From positions 744,001 to 808,000 of the forward strand of contig NZ_AP024884.1 of the NCBI RefSeq assembly GCF_024346955.1: 64,000 nt of DNA, given 5' to 3'. Within the stretch, counting starts at the first letter, position 1. Every line of letters begins with the position of its first letter. A program made the position numbers and the translations under genes. The notes below the pieces were generated by a model. It made no database searches. It worked only from the letters and a program-made list of their open reading frames with translations, and was not told where the DNA came from. This DNA is from Vibrio mangrovi. Lineage in GTDB: Bacteria > Pseudomonadota > Gammaproteobacteria > Enterobacterales > Vibrionaceae. This document shows, piece after piece, positions 1-9,295 of this stretch.

Positions 1-900
1 CAGGCCCAGCAACATTTTGATGGCAAACTGAATCACCACCAGCATTCCCCGTTCGACTTTATGATGAAGTTTTGCTGATGTTGCCTTATGCAGCAATGCC
101 ACACTACTTTTGGCATGTTCTTTCAGATCGCCATGATGATTGTTGTGACCTCTCAGCTCACCGGCAACCGCAGAGAAATAACTAAAACCGGTCGGCTCTG
201 AGAAACCTTTCTCGACCATGGTTGTGACCACGATACTCAGGTGAAGTGCATAGGGAATGACCAGCCAGCAGAGAATAAATAGTCTCCCGACAAGGCGTAA
301 CAGTTTTCTTGCTACCAATAGTTGCAGAACAACACGATGAAACAGGGCCAGAGCCAGCCAGACAATACACAGACTGATAAATATCAGAAAGAGCCAGGGA
401 GTTGCCGCTTCCGTGAAAATTATAATCACCCGCAGCAGCGCTATCGCAGCCAGAGAAAACGTTACAGCTTCCGTACCCCGTTCAAGAACCCGATTGAGAC
501 TATTCAGAATCCGGCCGACTTCAACATTCATATCGACAATGAATGACACACCGAACTGACTGCTTCCGGCCACGTTGGTCAAAGCATCCAGTTCCAGCAA
601 ATTTAGCAATTCAGAGCCGGTTTCCTGCTCCGTATGCTCCAGATACAACAAATTTGAACGGTACAAATGATCTTGCTGATGCGCACCGGTAACCTGAGAG
701 AGCTGACCGGAAAACCAGAAAAAAAGTGTAGCACTAAGGATTAAAATGGCGCAGAACAGCCACCAGCGGCTTATTTCCGGAGCTTTTTCAGGTGGTAATG
801 ACTTTTGCGGCTGTAGCGTTTTTGCCGGATCTGATGATTCTTCCTGCTGAGGCCGTTTGCCCGGTTGGGATGGTTTTTTCGGCGGGGCTGTCGTACTCAT
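1..900 (-). CDS. Membrane protein of unknown function, partial at the left edge
   Basis: An open frame runs on the minus strand from an ATG at 900 to the window edge without a stop (about 300 residues visible). The first ~45 residues are Pro/Lys/Gln-rich and cytoplasm-like. A membrane segment follows (about residues 47-65), then a polar stretch, then two or three strongly hydrophobic helices (about residues 140-220), then a His/Lys-rich region. Its ATG overlaps the TGA of the GH25 lysozyme gene (ATGA at 897-900), so the two genes are cotranscribed and probably translationally coupled. I do not recognise the family. The pairing with a lysozyme suggests an envelope role, which is inference. The 3' end lies outside the window. 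Confidence 0.7.
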   Translation of the reverse strand, partial: MSTTAPPKKPSQPGKRPQQEESSDPAKTLQPQKSLPPEKAPEISRWWLFCAILILSATLFFWFSGQLSQVTGAHQQDHLYRSNLLYLEHTEQETGSELLNLLELDALTNVAGSSQFGVSFIVDMNVEVGRILNSLNRVLERGTEAVTFSLAAIALLRVIIIFTEAATPWLFLIFISLCIVWLALALFHRVVLQLLVARKLLRLVGRLFILCWLVIPYALHLSIVVTTMVEKGFSEPTGFSYFSAVAGELRGHNNHHGDLKEHAKSSVALLHKATSAKLHHKVERGMLVVIQFAIKMLLGL

Positions 901-1754
901 ACAGCCTCCTGACGTACCCGACAGCGAATCGTTTCTAATGCTGTGTTTTCAATGGCTTTGTCCAGATCAACTGCTCCCCTGATTCCCGGTAGCCGCCCTT
1001 GTTCGGAATGCTGCCAGAGCTGAATATGTTCCAGTCCTGCCGGCCGGGCCATCTCCGGCGAGTAATCGGCCAGCCAGAACGGATAACGATTAAATGAACG
1101 GCCGATATAAGTCTGCCAGAAATCACCATAAGAATAGATAACCGGCGTACACCCCGTAGCCTGTTGTATTCCCTTTAAAAACTGCCGCAGACGGGATTGC
1201 AGAACCAGAGGCTTAACACCTCTGGAAACTTCAACATCAACCATCGGTGCCAGAGTCAGCTCATGCCCTTTCGTCGCACTCAGAAAATTTGCCAGTTGCT
1301 GGTGGGGATCATCACCCGCTTCAAAAAAGTGATAGGCACCGACAGGAATCTGGTGCGGGGCAATCGCCTGAACATTCACAGCAAACATCGGGTCATGGAA
1401 AGTCATACCGTCTGATGCCTTCAGATAGACAAAACCAATACCGGACTGAATCACATCACGCCATACGACACTTCCCTGATCATGAGAAACATCAATCCCT
1501 CGCGTATGTTGACGTACCACTACAGTTTTGTTCTCTGGTTTCTCTGTAACTTCAGGTTCTGCCGTTCTTCTATCCGCACCCGGTACCGGTGTTTCTGCCC
1601 GATTTGTGGTGTCCACAGCAGTGATGACCAAAGATGGCGTCGACCCGGACGGCATCGAGCTGGATAATGAATGAACCAATGGTCGGGAGAAAAAGAGATA
1701 ACTCCCGGCAAAAACCCCGACGACAACGGCAAATAACACGGTTTTCCCTGCCAT
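897..1754 (-). CDS. Membrane-anchored GH25-family lysozyme (muramidase)
   Basis: 285 residues. An N-terminal membrane segment (about residues 5-22) is followed by a Ser/Pro/Thr-rich linker and a GH25 domain from about residue 85. The family signatures are visible: RGIDVSHDQG with Asp89, and the MVDVEV strand with Asp173 and Glu175, the DxE pair of the GH25 active site. GH25 enzymes cut the MurNAc-GlcNAc bond of peptidoglycan. The start at 1754 has a GGAGT ribosome site upstream. The stop codon overlaps the start of the next minus-strand gene (membrane protein at 900). The lack of a cleavable signal suggests it stays tethered to the inner membrane facing the periplasm. A phage origin is possible, but no other phage genes are nearby. 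Confidence 0.85.
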   Translation of the reverse strand: MAGKTVLFAVVVGVFAGSYLFFSRPLVHSLSSSMPSGSTPSLVITAVDTTNRAETPVPGADRRTAEPEVTEKPENKTVVVRQHTRGIDVSHDQGSVVWRDVIQSGIGFVYLKASDGMTFHDPMFAVNVQAIAPHQIPVGAYHFFEAGDDPHQQLANFLSATKGHELTLAPMVDVEVSRGVKPLVLQSRLRQFLKGIQQATGCTPVIYSYGDFWQTYIGRSFNRYPFWLADYSPEMARPAGLEHIQLWQHSEQGRLPGIRGAVDLDKAIENTALETIRCRVRQEAV

Positions 1755-2002
1755 AAAATACTCCTATGCTGACTTCTGTCCCGATCCATCAGCAATCAGG
1801 CCAGTTACGCCATTTTACAGACCGGGTCGCCATGAAACTCGGAGATTCTGATGAACTCCTGTGGGCACTTCTTACTGCATCAGGCAGGCAGAAAAGTCCT
1901 CCATCAGCCAAACGCACAACGAGACAATGACCCAACCGCCGTACATAGAGATTTAGGTATATAATCATTTTATCAGTTGCCGAATTATATAAGGTGATTC
2001 AG

Positions 2003-2875
2003 ATGAGCCAGCCAGCAATACTGATCATTGTTTTTCTGGCGGTATCTCTTGTTGTGATCGTGGCAAGAGCCATTATTCTCGAATGCATCAACCAGAGAAA
2101 TACCAGACAAGATGCAGCCAGTGTCCGGCCAGCAACACCGCCGACAACCAAGAGCATTTTTTCCGGAACCACACCGCATGAGATGACCGGAGAAGTTGCT
2201 CTGGTTCTGCAAGAAAATATTCAGTTGCCGGATTCCGGATGGACGGAAATCGAGCCGCCTGACGGATTGATCGATAAAGTCATTCAGGCAGCTCAGGCCG
2301 TGCGTACCTTCTCGGCTTTATCCTTCCAGAGTACGGCTACAGAAGGTGTACTCCAGAGTTGGCGGATCGATTGCACCAAACCGGATGAAGCCCATGTCAG
2401 TCAGGCGATACGGGATGGTGAAGGATATGCACTGGATGAATGGGTCAGTCTGCATAATCAGTTATTCATTAACACCGGAATCTGGTTTGATATTCAGGAT
2501 CACTCGCAAATTGAAGAACGCACCACCTTTAATCAATACTTCATGCCAGAAAATGTCGTCTCAGAACTGTCTGACCAGCATATCGAATATGTCGGCCGCG
2601 CCACGATTCATGAAAACGCTTATCTGTTCCTGCAAACATCACTCATTCAAAGTGATCCGAATACATCGGTACGTCTGCAATTATGGCTGGACGCTCACAC
2701 TCTGTTCATTCAGAAACGCCGCCTGATTGTCTATGAAAATGAGCAAATTAGTGCCGAAGACATGACCGCATACACACAACCACAGGATTCCTGTTCGATT
2801 TCAGCCCCGGACTGGATCAATGTCAATGATGGTGTGATTACCAATACATCGGTTTGTATTGTTGAGCACTGGTGA
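2003..2875 (+). CDS. Hypothetical protein with one N-terminal membrane anchor
   Basis: 290 residues from ATG 2003. An in-frame GTG at 1994 lies inside the AAGGTGA ribosome site, so the ATG is the better start. Residues about 5-25 form one hydrophobic anchor, and the rest is soluble, acidic and mixed alpha/beta with no motif I recognise. Two cysteines near the C-terminus flank a DWINVNDG segment. The gene stands alone between the GH25 gene (divergent) and a hydrolase. Function unknown. Confidence 0.7.
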   Translation: MSQPAILIIVFLAVSLVVIVARAIILECINQRNTRQDAASVRPATPPTTKSIFSGTTPHEMTGEVALVLQENIQLPDSGWTEIEPPDGLIDKVIQAAQAVRTFSALSFQSTATEGVLQSWRIDCTKPDEAHVSQAIRDGEGYALDEWVSLHNQLFINTGIWFDIQDHSQIEERTTFNQYFMPENVVSELSDQHIEYVGRATIHENAYLFLQTSLIQSDPNTSVRLQLWLDAHTLFIQKRRLIVYENEQISAEDMTAYTQPQDSCSISAPDWINVNDGVITNTSVCIVEHW

Positions 2876-3070
2876 GCGGAATTTAAGATAAGTACAACAT
2901 CACCCAGAAAGCCTTCCCATATTGCGAAGCGGTAACAATCGCTTATTTGTGTTCCGTGCCACATGTGCGGCTGGCATTAGTCGATCAATCACTCAGAAAC
3001 GGTATGGTATTCCAAAGAACCCCAAACCAATATCTGACCACGAATCATATGAATCGATTTGGAGATCAAT

Positions 3071-4000
3071 ATGCCCCGCACTTTAACAGGAAAACTTTTC
3101 AACCTTCCCTTTCTCATATTGCTTAGCAGTTGCACAACCGCAGTGAACAAATCTCCCGAAGATCTAACCGCAACAACAGCTCGAGGTGACGGGACATTCA
3201 TTCACTGGCAGCTCAACGCAATATCATCCGATACTTCACAGCCACTATTACTGGTCGCGCAAGGTTCCGGGTGTCTTCCGACAAGAGCAAATAAAAATAT
3301 CGAACTGTTGCGCCGTGTTTTGCCGGAATACGCAATTCTTACTATTGAAAAATATGGCGTTAACCCTGAAGTTATCCCTAAAGATCCGATGAATAGTTGC
3401 TCCAGTGAATTTTATGCGAATCATACGGTTACCCGCCGCGTCGAAGACGCCAGATTAGTTTTGCATGATCTGCAAGCCCGAAACCTCTGGCACGGCAATC
3501 TGATCCTTTTCGGTGGTTCAGAAGGCGGCGCCGTAGTTTCCATTCTGTCACATGAAATCGATGCTGTAGATGCCGTCGTCGTGTTCTCGACCGGAACCGG
3601 AATGACGATGGCTGAGTTCTTTCCACAAATCGTACCGCCGCCAGTGGCAAAACAGATGCAGGCCGTATTTGAGCAAGCGCGAGCCAATCCGATGTCACAG
3701 GAGATTGTCGGCGGAAATTCACTCAGGTGGTGGGCTGATATTCTTGATCGCCGGCTCTCTGACGACTTGCTCAAATCATCTGTCCCCGTATTATTAATTC
3801 ACGGAGAAAATGACCGTCACGCTCCGGTTGCCGCTGCACGTGCAACACAGAGCGCTTTTGCATTCGCCGGAGAATCTGAACATCTGACCTACTGGGAACT
3901 TCCCCACCGGGATCACCAGATGAGAGATGAAGAAGGCAAATCTCATCTTGAAACAGTATTTGATCAAGTTGCAGCCTGGATACGAACCCAAATGTACTGA
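3071..4000 (+). CDS. Lipoprotein alpha/beta-hydrolase
   Basis: 309 residues from ATG 3071, chosen because GGAG at 3061-3064 is well spaced. An in-frame TTG at 3059 is less likely. The N-terminus is a lipoprotein signal with lipobox LLSSC. The hydrolase fold is supported by the nucleophile elbow GGSEGG, a late LLIHGENDRHAPV strand carrying the expected Asp, and a LPHRDHQM segment carrying the expected His. Such enzymes cleave esters or peptides; the substrate cannot be told. It is probably anchored in the periplasm or outer membrane. It appears monocistronic. Confidence 0.8.
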   Translation: MPRTLTGKLFNLPFLILLSSCTTAVNKSPEDLTATTARGDGTFIHWQLNAISSDTSQPLLLVAQGSGCLPTRANKNIELLRRVLPEYAILTIEKYGVNPEVIPKDPMNSCSSEFYANHTVTRRVEDARLVLHDLQARNLWHGNLILFGGSEGGAVVSILSHEIDAVDAVVVFSTGTGMTMAEFFPQIVPPPVAKQMQAVFEQARANPMSQEIVGGNSLRWWADILDRRLSDDLLKSSVPVLLIHGENDRHAPVAAARATQSAFAFAGESEHLTYWELPHRDHQMRDEEGKSHLETVFDQVAAWIRTQMY

Positions 4001-4188
4001 ATTGATAGTAAAGAACAGCATGACCAGATCAGATAGCTTTTGAACCAAACCCATAAATCATGAACTGTGATCACACAAATTACAGGATAAACTTCCGTTC
4101 ATAGAATAAATTGATTTGGTTTATATATAAACGTTTGATTTATCTTATTGTCTCTAATTGTTGTGAAATCTAAACAGGGAAATAAACG

Positions 4189-4506
4189 ATGGATAATCTA
4201 TTGATAGCGATCGGAATCGGAGTCATTGCCGGGCTCATTGATGTTGTTCCAATGATAATCCGAAAGCTGGATAAATATTCATGTATCTCGGCTTTTATCC
4301 ATTGGGTTGTGCTTGCTTTGATTATTCCGTATGTAAACTGGGAAATTCAGCCTTGGTTGAAAGGTTTGCTGATTGCAGAACTAACCGCGATTCCAATCAT
4401 GATCATTGTCTATCCACAAGACCCTAAATCAATCATTCCAATGATCGTTTTTTCTGCGGTACTTGGCATCGCGGTTGGTGTCGTAAGCATGAAATTGATA
4501 GGCTAA
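4189..4506 (+). CDS. Small polytopic membrane protein, unknown
   Basis: 105 residues, almost entirely hydrophobic, with three or four predicted membrane helices (about residues 3-22, 36-55, 60-78 and 82-103). A GGGA ribosome site precedes ATG 4189. It is the first gene of a tight run: the next gene starts 3 bases after its TAA. I do not recognise a family. An AT-rich stretch upstream (4080-4185) probably holds the promoter. Confidence 0.7.
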   Translation: MDNLLIAIGIGVIAGLIDVVPMIIRKLDKYSCISAFIHWVVLALIIPYVNWEIQPWLKGLLIAELTAIPIMIIVYPQDPKSIIPMIVFSAVLGIAVGVVSMKLIG

Positions 4507-4509
4507 CCA

Positions 4510-4854
4510 ATGAGCAATTTGATAAAAAAAATTCATAATGGATACATGTTAAAAAACACCGGCAGTTGGTTATATTGCGACAAATGCAATAATACTGTCG
4601 GTTATCTGTGCTATTCCACCTATCAGAGTTTTCATCTGGATTTTTTATGTCATTGTGGTAATTCAGGCGTATTCCACCTGACCTATAACACTGACCCAAA
4701 AATTACAGATTCACCCATTAAATTGAAAAAGAATAAAAACAGACTGTGTTGTCCAAATGACAATGCGCCGCTTTTTACTATCGTAGAAAAGCATATTAAA
4801 GACTTCTCTTATTCTGTTTGTTGCAATAAATGCTATACTCGCTTTTCCAGATAG
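4510..4854 (+). CDS. Cysteine-rich zinc-ribbon-like protein
   Basis: 114 residues with CxxC or CxC motifs at YCDKC, LCHCG, LCCP and CCNKC, giving two likely zinc-ribbon knuckles, one in each half. It is basic in the middle (KLKKNKNR). It lies 3 bases after the small membrane protein gene and 34 bases before the DUF4231 gene, so the three are probably one transcript. Zinc binding is inferred from the cysteine spacing; no function is known. Confidence 0.65.
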   Translation: MSNLIKKIHNGYMLKNTGSWLYCDKCNNTVGYLCYSTYQSFHLDFLCHCGNSGVFHLTYNTDPKITDSPIKLKKNKNRLCCPNDNAPLFTIVEKHIKDFSYSVCCNKCYTRFSR

Positions 4855-4888
4855 AAAGATGCTCCAATAAGTCAGGAAAAACGAATTA

Positions 4889-5338
4889 ATGAACGAACAG
4901 CAGTATATTGCGGAACGGGTTGATGACCAAATCACCTGGTATAGTAAAAAGAGTCAGAAAGCCCAGCGTTGGTTTAAGCAGTTAAGAATAGTCGAAATCT
5001 TGTCCGCAGCCGCCATTCCGCTCATTGCCGGGTTTGCTAAAGACCCATTCCCGGTAACGCTGACAGTTAGCCTTCTGGGAGCGCTAATTGCGGTCATCTC
5101 CTCAGTCATCAGTCTGAACCAGTTTCAGAAAAACTGGACAGAATACCGAACAACCAGCGAGTCCCTGAAACATGAAAAGGTCCTCTTTCTTACGAAGACG
5201 GAACCGTATCATAAGGAAGAGGATTCATTCCGCCTGTTTGTTCAACGGGTTGAAAGTCTGATTTCAAAAGAAAACAGCGCGTGGCTTCAATATACACAGT
5301 CTGCACAGGAAAAAAACCCGTCAGAGCAAGAAAGTTAG
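4889..5338 (+). CDS. DUF4231 (SLATT-like) two-helix membrane protein
   Basis: 149 residues. The N-terminal helix (QQYIAERVDDQITWYSKKS) leads into two membrane helices (about residues 34-50 and 55-75), then a cytoplasmic helical segment. This matches the DUF4231 pattern as I know it, related to the SLATT two-TM proteins often encoded in conflict systems. A nucleotide-triggered membrane effector is one possible role, but no synthase partner is next to it. It is the last gene of the 4189-5338 run. Confidence 0.7.
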   Translation: MNEQQYIAERVDDQITWYSKKSQKAQRWFKQLRIVEILSAAAIPLIAGFAKDPFPVTLTVSLLGALIAVISSVISLNQFQKNWTEYRTTSESLKHEKVLFLTKTEPYHKEEDSFRLFVQRVESLISKENSAWLQYTQSAQEKNPSEQES

Positions 5339-5544
5339 AATAAATATTCCTGTCAGGCAAGAATGATGGAAACCTCGTCCTGAGGTTTCCCTCTGAATTA
5401 AAGTACCTCAATCGCTTTACTCACGTCTAAAAATTGAACAAATCCAGCAGATACACCATTATTATACTAATTGCTTATCGACAACTTGCCAACATAGTGA
5501 TTTAGCCTGAGTTGGCATGACCCGTTCATTTATGAGGAGGAGAC

Positions 5545-6231
5545 ATGTCTGAAGATACTGACGACCTCAAACCACTGACCCCGCCTAATGATATGGGTAT
5601 CAGAAGACGGGAATATTTATCCAACCGGCAGATTTCTATACTTTCTTATACCGGCCTGCTGTTTGTAATTGCAGCACTTGGTTGTCTTGCAGCACTTGTC
5701 TGGCAACTGGCCAACACAGCAGGATATAGCTTCAAACCGTATATCACATCACTCCCGGCAGAGACATTCACAAAAATTGATGCAAATGTACTGTCTCTGG
5801 GAATGTTTGATTACTATTTCACGGTGTTTTTCGCACCGATCGTGCTGTTCATCAGCGCTATTTTTGCTTCAATTGTCGGCTTTTTATTGCTCAAAACAGC
5901 CGGGGCAGCCAATAGAGAAGTTATTCCTAAGCAAGATTACGATTTAATCAGTCAAATGCTGATTCATAAGAATGACAGAGGCATCGATAATTATGTCCGT
6001 CTGAGTAGTCTATCTGGTTTAACCGGTATATTTACTAAAATTGGTTTAACTGGCCTCCCACTAGCCACAATATTTCTCACGCTGTTCTTTACCGTACTTT
6101 CTATATGGGGAAGTCAATTTTTTGATTTAGCCAAATTAACACTTGGTGCATTTATTGGCTCATATGTGCAAAAACAGGCTACAGTGACAGAATCAAAACC
6201 GCCACCGCCGAGTGGACAGAATAGTGAATAA
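5545..6231 (+). CDS. Multi-pass membrane protein, unknown
   Basis: 228 residues preceded by a strong GAGGAGG site. Membrane segments lie at about residues 32-54, 88-115 and 165-190, and the C-terminus ends in a Pro-rich tail. The segment LAKLTLGAFIGSYVQ near the end recurs in uncharacterised bacterial membrane proteins, from memory. No enzyme motif is visible. It is separated by 206 bases from the DUF4231 gene and may have its own promoter. Confidence 0.65.
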   Translation: MSEDTDDLKPLTPPNDMGIRRREYLSNRQISILSYTGLLFVIAALGCLAALVWQLANTAGYSFKPYITSLPAETFTKIDANVLSLGMFDYYFTVFFAPIVLFISAIFASIVGFLLLKTAGAANREVIPKQDYDLISQMLIHKNDRGIDNYVRLSSLSGLTGIFTKIGLTGLPLATIFLTLFFTVLSIWGSQFFDLAKLTLGAFIGSYVQKQATVTESKPPPPSGQNSE

Positions 6232-6277
6232 AGCAGTTTATAAGCTCTGCCAATGTTTTTTATCGGCCACATGATCC

Positions 6278-6303
6278 AATACTCCGGCTATCGCTGGAGT
6301 ATT
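6278..6303 (+). terminator. Hairpin after the 5545-6231 gene
   Basis: An 8-base perfect stem, AATACTCC ... GGAGTATT, with a 10-base loop 46 bases after the stop codon. There is no clear T-tract, so it is only a possible terminator. The rest of the gap to 6510 is AT-rich and holds no gene. Confidence 0.35.
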
Positions 6304-6510
6304 GCCCAACCGATCATTTCATCATTCTTTGATGAATTTGTTTTTTATATCACATAGGTGATTATCCTTTTTATTTTGCAATTTAGACGGGATAAACCAT
6401 AATTAAATCCGTCCTTGTGTGATATGAACTAAAATTGTGGTTAATTTTTATTACATGAGAAAATAACGTAGTACAGATTATTAATTATCAAACTAATATA
6501 TAAGGTTTTT

Positions 6511-6840
6511 ATGAAAAAAATTATTTTTATCTTGAGCCTAATGCTTGTAAATATTAATTCATCATATGCTAATTATAATGATAATGTTACAGGAGAAGTA
6601 ACATATGTTATGACATACACTAGTGGTCTGATATTGTTTCGTATAAATAATCAACCAACTTCTCATCCAACCTGTAAGAGTGACTATTTTGCAATTGCAA
6701 CCGATGTGAAAGATGTCGCCGCAAGCAGAATGCTGTCCAGGTTGTTAGTCGCACATACAACCAGAGCTCCTGTGACCATTGGTTTTGATAATTCAGGAGG
6801 CTGTGGAAATGGTTATATACGTGTTTACCGGGTCGGTTAA
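6511..6840 (+). CDS. Small secreted protein, unknown
   Basis: 109 residues with a clean Sec signal peptide (MKKIIFILSLMLVNINSSYA) and a mature part of about 89 residues. Two cysteines (about residues 54 and 97) could form a disulfide. The mature part looks beta-rich (GEVTYVMTYTSGLILFRI). An AAGG ribosome site precedes the start. The base composition is more AT-rich than its neighbours, which hints at acquisition. Probably periplasmic or secreted; function unknown. Confidence 0.65.
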   Translation: MKKIIFILSLMLVNINSSYANYNDNVTGEVTYVMTYTSGLILFRINNQPTSHPTCKSDYFAIATDVKDVAASRMLSRLLVAHTTRAPVTIGFDNSGGCGNGYIRVYRVG

Positions 6841-6936
6841 TCTTAGCCGCAAAAATTATGTAGATAGCATCAAAAAGCTCAATATATTAATAATAAAGTC
6901 TACATAAATATTAATATTATTTTCTTACTCCAAAAA

Positions 6937-6996
6937 CACCGGGCACTGACATCAATGGTACTGAAATACTCAGTCCATTGATACCAGCGCCCGTTC
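6937..6996 (-). terminator. Long intrinsic terminator of the chemoreceptor gene
   Basis: A long imperfect hairpin of about 26 paired bases per arm (ATCAATGG / CCATTGAT core, GGGC / GCCC base). Read on the minus strand it is followed by a T-run (GTGTTTTTGG). It sits about 30 bases after the chemoreceptor stop at 7027. Confidence 0.7.
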
Positions 6997-7026
6997 TATT
7001 TGATTTCAGACAGTTGGAGACAAATA

Positions 7027-8991
7027 CTAACTCTGACTCAGCTCATACAGCCGTTTTGCCTGCTCGATGGCAGACTGGCTGACGGTACGGAACTCTCTGG
7101 CATCGGTCGCATTCTGGTTAGAAATTTCCCGGATACGTTCAGCCAACTGTCCGACGTTTCCGGTCACGTTGGCCTGCTCTTCCGTGGCAACGGCAATATT
7201 GGCAGCCCGTTCCTTAATATCATGGAACGCTGTTACGATGTTTTCATATTGTGCCCGGGTGGTTTCAGAACGTTCGCTCACCACTTGTGAATATTCCCGG
7301 CACTGGGCAATGACACCAACGCCCTGCTCGGCAGCATTCTGCAACTGACTGATCATATTCTCAATCTCACCGGCAGACTGTTGAGTCCGGTGTGCCAGTG
7401 TTCTGACTTCATCGGCGACCACAGCAAACCCCCGGCCGGACTCTCCGGCACGGGCAGCTTCAATCGCAGCATTCAGAGCCAGTAAGTTGGTTTGCTCAGA
7501 AATATTCATAATCACATCAAGCACTTGCCCCACTTCCTGCGAATCCTGAGATAACTGATGCATTGCAGCAGAAGACTCGGTCAGTTTATCAAAGAGCTGA
7601 CCGATCGAGGCCGCGTTTTCTTCGATAATCCGGAATCCGGAAGAAACCAAATCTGCCGAACTTTCGGTGATACTTGCCACAGTAACAACATCTTCAGAAA
7701 CTGAAGCTGCCGTTGAGGACATTTCACTGATTGCCGTCGCCAGCGTATTGTTCTCTTCCATCAGCTCATTAGCTCTGCCGGTAGTATCACGACTGAGGTG
7801 ATCCATCATTTCGGCGCTTTGCTTGATATGTTCGGCTTCCGCACGAACCTGAGCAAGAATCTGTACCAGATGGTCACCATAATCATTAACCGCAACACAC
7901 ATCTGACTCATTTCATCATCACCATCGACTTCCAGTTTGGTATCTGTCTTACCCTGAATCAGAGCACGGATTTGTGCCGTGGTTTTCTGAATCTGGTGAA
8001 CCAGACGATTCCCGGAGAAGAGCAATGTAGCGATGAAAACCAGAATCAACGTCACCAGAGAAGCATATAAATAGAAGGTCAGCTTATCGACGGATTTGGA
8101 TGCAATCTCTTCCGGCAGAATCACACCGGCGCGCCAGCCCTGTTTCGGTAGGGTAAAAGTAACCAGTACCGAAGCATCTCCGGGTACAACGCCCTCATCA
8201 AGTTCGGCAACCGACTCCCGGTTTTGCAGCGCTTTCACCAGCGGAGCCAGAGAATCATCTTTCTGAGCAAGTTCATCAACCGGCATCAATGTGAATGTTT
8301 TCTGACGTAAAGCAGGTAAAGAGATCAACTGATCGGTCTGATCGACGACGAAACTATAAATACCACTGTTGCGATATTGCTCCGTCAGTAACGTTTCAAT
8401 ATATGAGAGTTCGACATCAATGGTTGCTACTCCCCAGAAATGGCCGGCTCTCTGGATACCGACCGAGCAGGTGACCATCGGTACATTCGACACTGGATCG
8501 ACATAAACTTCAGACCAGACACAACTACCGTGTGGAGCGCCTTTAACACTGGTGTACCAGCTTTCCTGCTGATACGGAGAACTATCCGGCTGGTTATAAT
8601 CGTCTAACAGATCAAACTTCCCTTGCGGATTTTTGGCCCAGAACAGTGATGCTTTGTCCTGCCCGGAAACCAGTTGACCGGGTTCTGGCCAGATGCCACC
8701 ACCGGCAATTCCGATACCGCTCTTGACCAGCGGTTCAATATGCTGAATAAAAGCCTGTTTGTCCTGTGGCAGATCTTCAGCCATCGCGGCAAGACTGCGG
8801 GTCAGAATGGCATTTTCAGCCAGCTTGCCGGACAAAACTTCACCGATCAGATTGGCTTGTAACTGGGCAAACTTAGTGGATTCCTGACGGATAACGGGGG
8901 CAACGACAAACTGAATAATTAAGAAAAGGACTAAAAGTGAAGTCACCAGCAGGACAACACTTCCTGCATACAACTTGCGTCTGATTAACAT
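7027..8991 (-). CDS. Methyl-accepting chemotaxis protein with dCache-type sensor
   Basis: 654 residues from ATG 8991, chosen because GGGAG precedes it and the N-terminal membrane helix then begins at once. Order: TM helix (about 8-31), periplasmic dCache-like sensor with WYTS and GVATIDV strands (about 40-285), second TM (about 305-328), HAMP, then a long signalling coiled coil. The hairpin tip sequence EQTNLLALNAAIEAARAGE is diagnostic for MCPs. It senses a small ligand in the periplasm and controls CheA; the ligand is unknown. It appears monocistronic and ends at a strong terminator. Confidence 0.93.
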   Translation of the reverse strand: MLIRRKLYAGSVVLLVTSLLVLFLIIQFVVAPVIRQESTKFAQLQANLIGEVLSGKLAENAILTRSLAAMAEDLPQDKQAFIQHIEPLVKSGIGIAGGGIWPEPGQLVSGQDKASLFWAKNPQGKFDLLDDYNQPDSSPYQQESWYTSVKGAPHGSCVWSEVYVDPVSNVPMVTCSVGIQRAGHFWGVATIDVELSYIETLLTEQYRNSGIYSFVVDQTDQLISLPALRQKTFTLMPVDELAQKDDSLAPLVKALQNRESVAELDEGVVPGDASVLVTFTLPKQGWRAGVILPEEIASKSVDKLTFYLYASLVTLILVFIATLLFSGNRLVHQIQKTTAQIRALIQGKTDTKLEVDGDDEMSQMCVAVNDYGDHLVQILAQVRAEAEHIKQSAEMMDHLSRDTTGRANELMEENNTLATAISEMSSTAASVSEDVVTVASITESSADLVSSGFRIIEENAASIGQLFDKLTESSAAMHQLSQDSQEVGQVLDVIMNISEQTNLLALNAAIEAARAGESGRGFAVVADEVRTLAHRTQQSAGEIENMISQLQNAAEQGVGVIAQCREYSQVVSERSETTRAQYENIVTAFHDIKERAANIAVATEEQANVTGNVGQLAERIREISNQNATDAREFRTVSQSAIEQAKRLYELSQS

Positions 8992-9026
8992 GGCACATCT
9001 CCCTTGCCAACAACAATAATAACTTC

Positions 9027-9122
9027 TATACCCAAATGACCTCAAGATGCAGTTTCAGTGAACTCGCCCTTCAGGAGCGCTTCAATCGCCGTCTTTCTGC
9101 GTCTTGAGGTTACTTGGGTATA
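9027..9122. repeat. ERIC-like intergenic palindrome
   Basis: A 96-base element with 26-base terminal inverted repeats (9027-9052 and 9097-9122) differing at 3 positions. Both ends begin TATACCCAA and include ACCTCAAGA. This resembles the ERIC-type repeats of enterobacteria and vibrios, whose ends also read TATACCC. It lies in the leader region just upstream of the chemoreceptor gene, so it may be transcribed as a hairpin. No second full copy was seen in this window. Confidence 0.65.
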
Positions 9123-9295
9123 TTACTTTCCTTGAATCATCTGTGCAGATCAACAATTTTTATATATTGAACAAGGATTTGGTGCATCACGAGTGGGAGC
9201 GTGAACGGCTTAAAACAAGCCGAATCGTCTGAATATCAGTCATGATTGGCGCAATACTGTCCAGTTTCGCGCCAGAAGCGGAGATGATTATTTTT

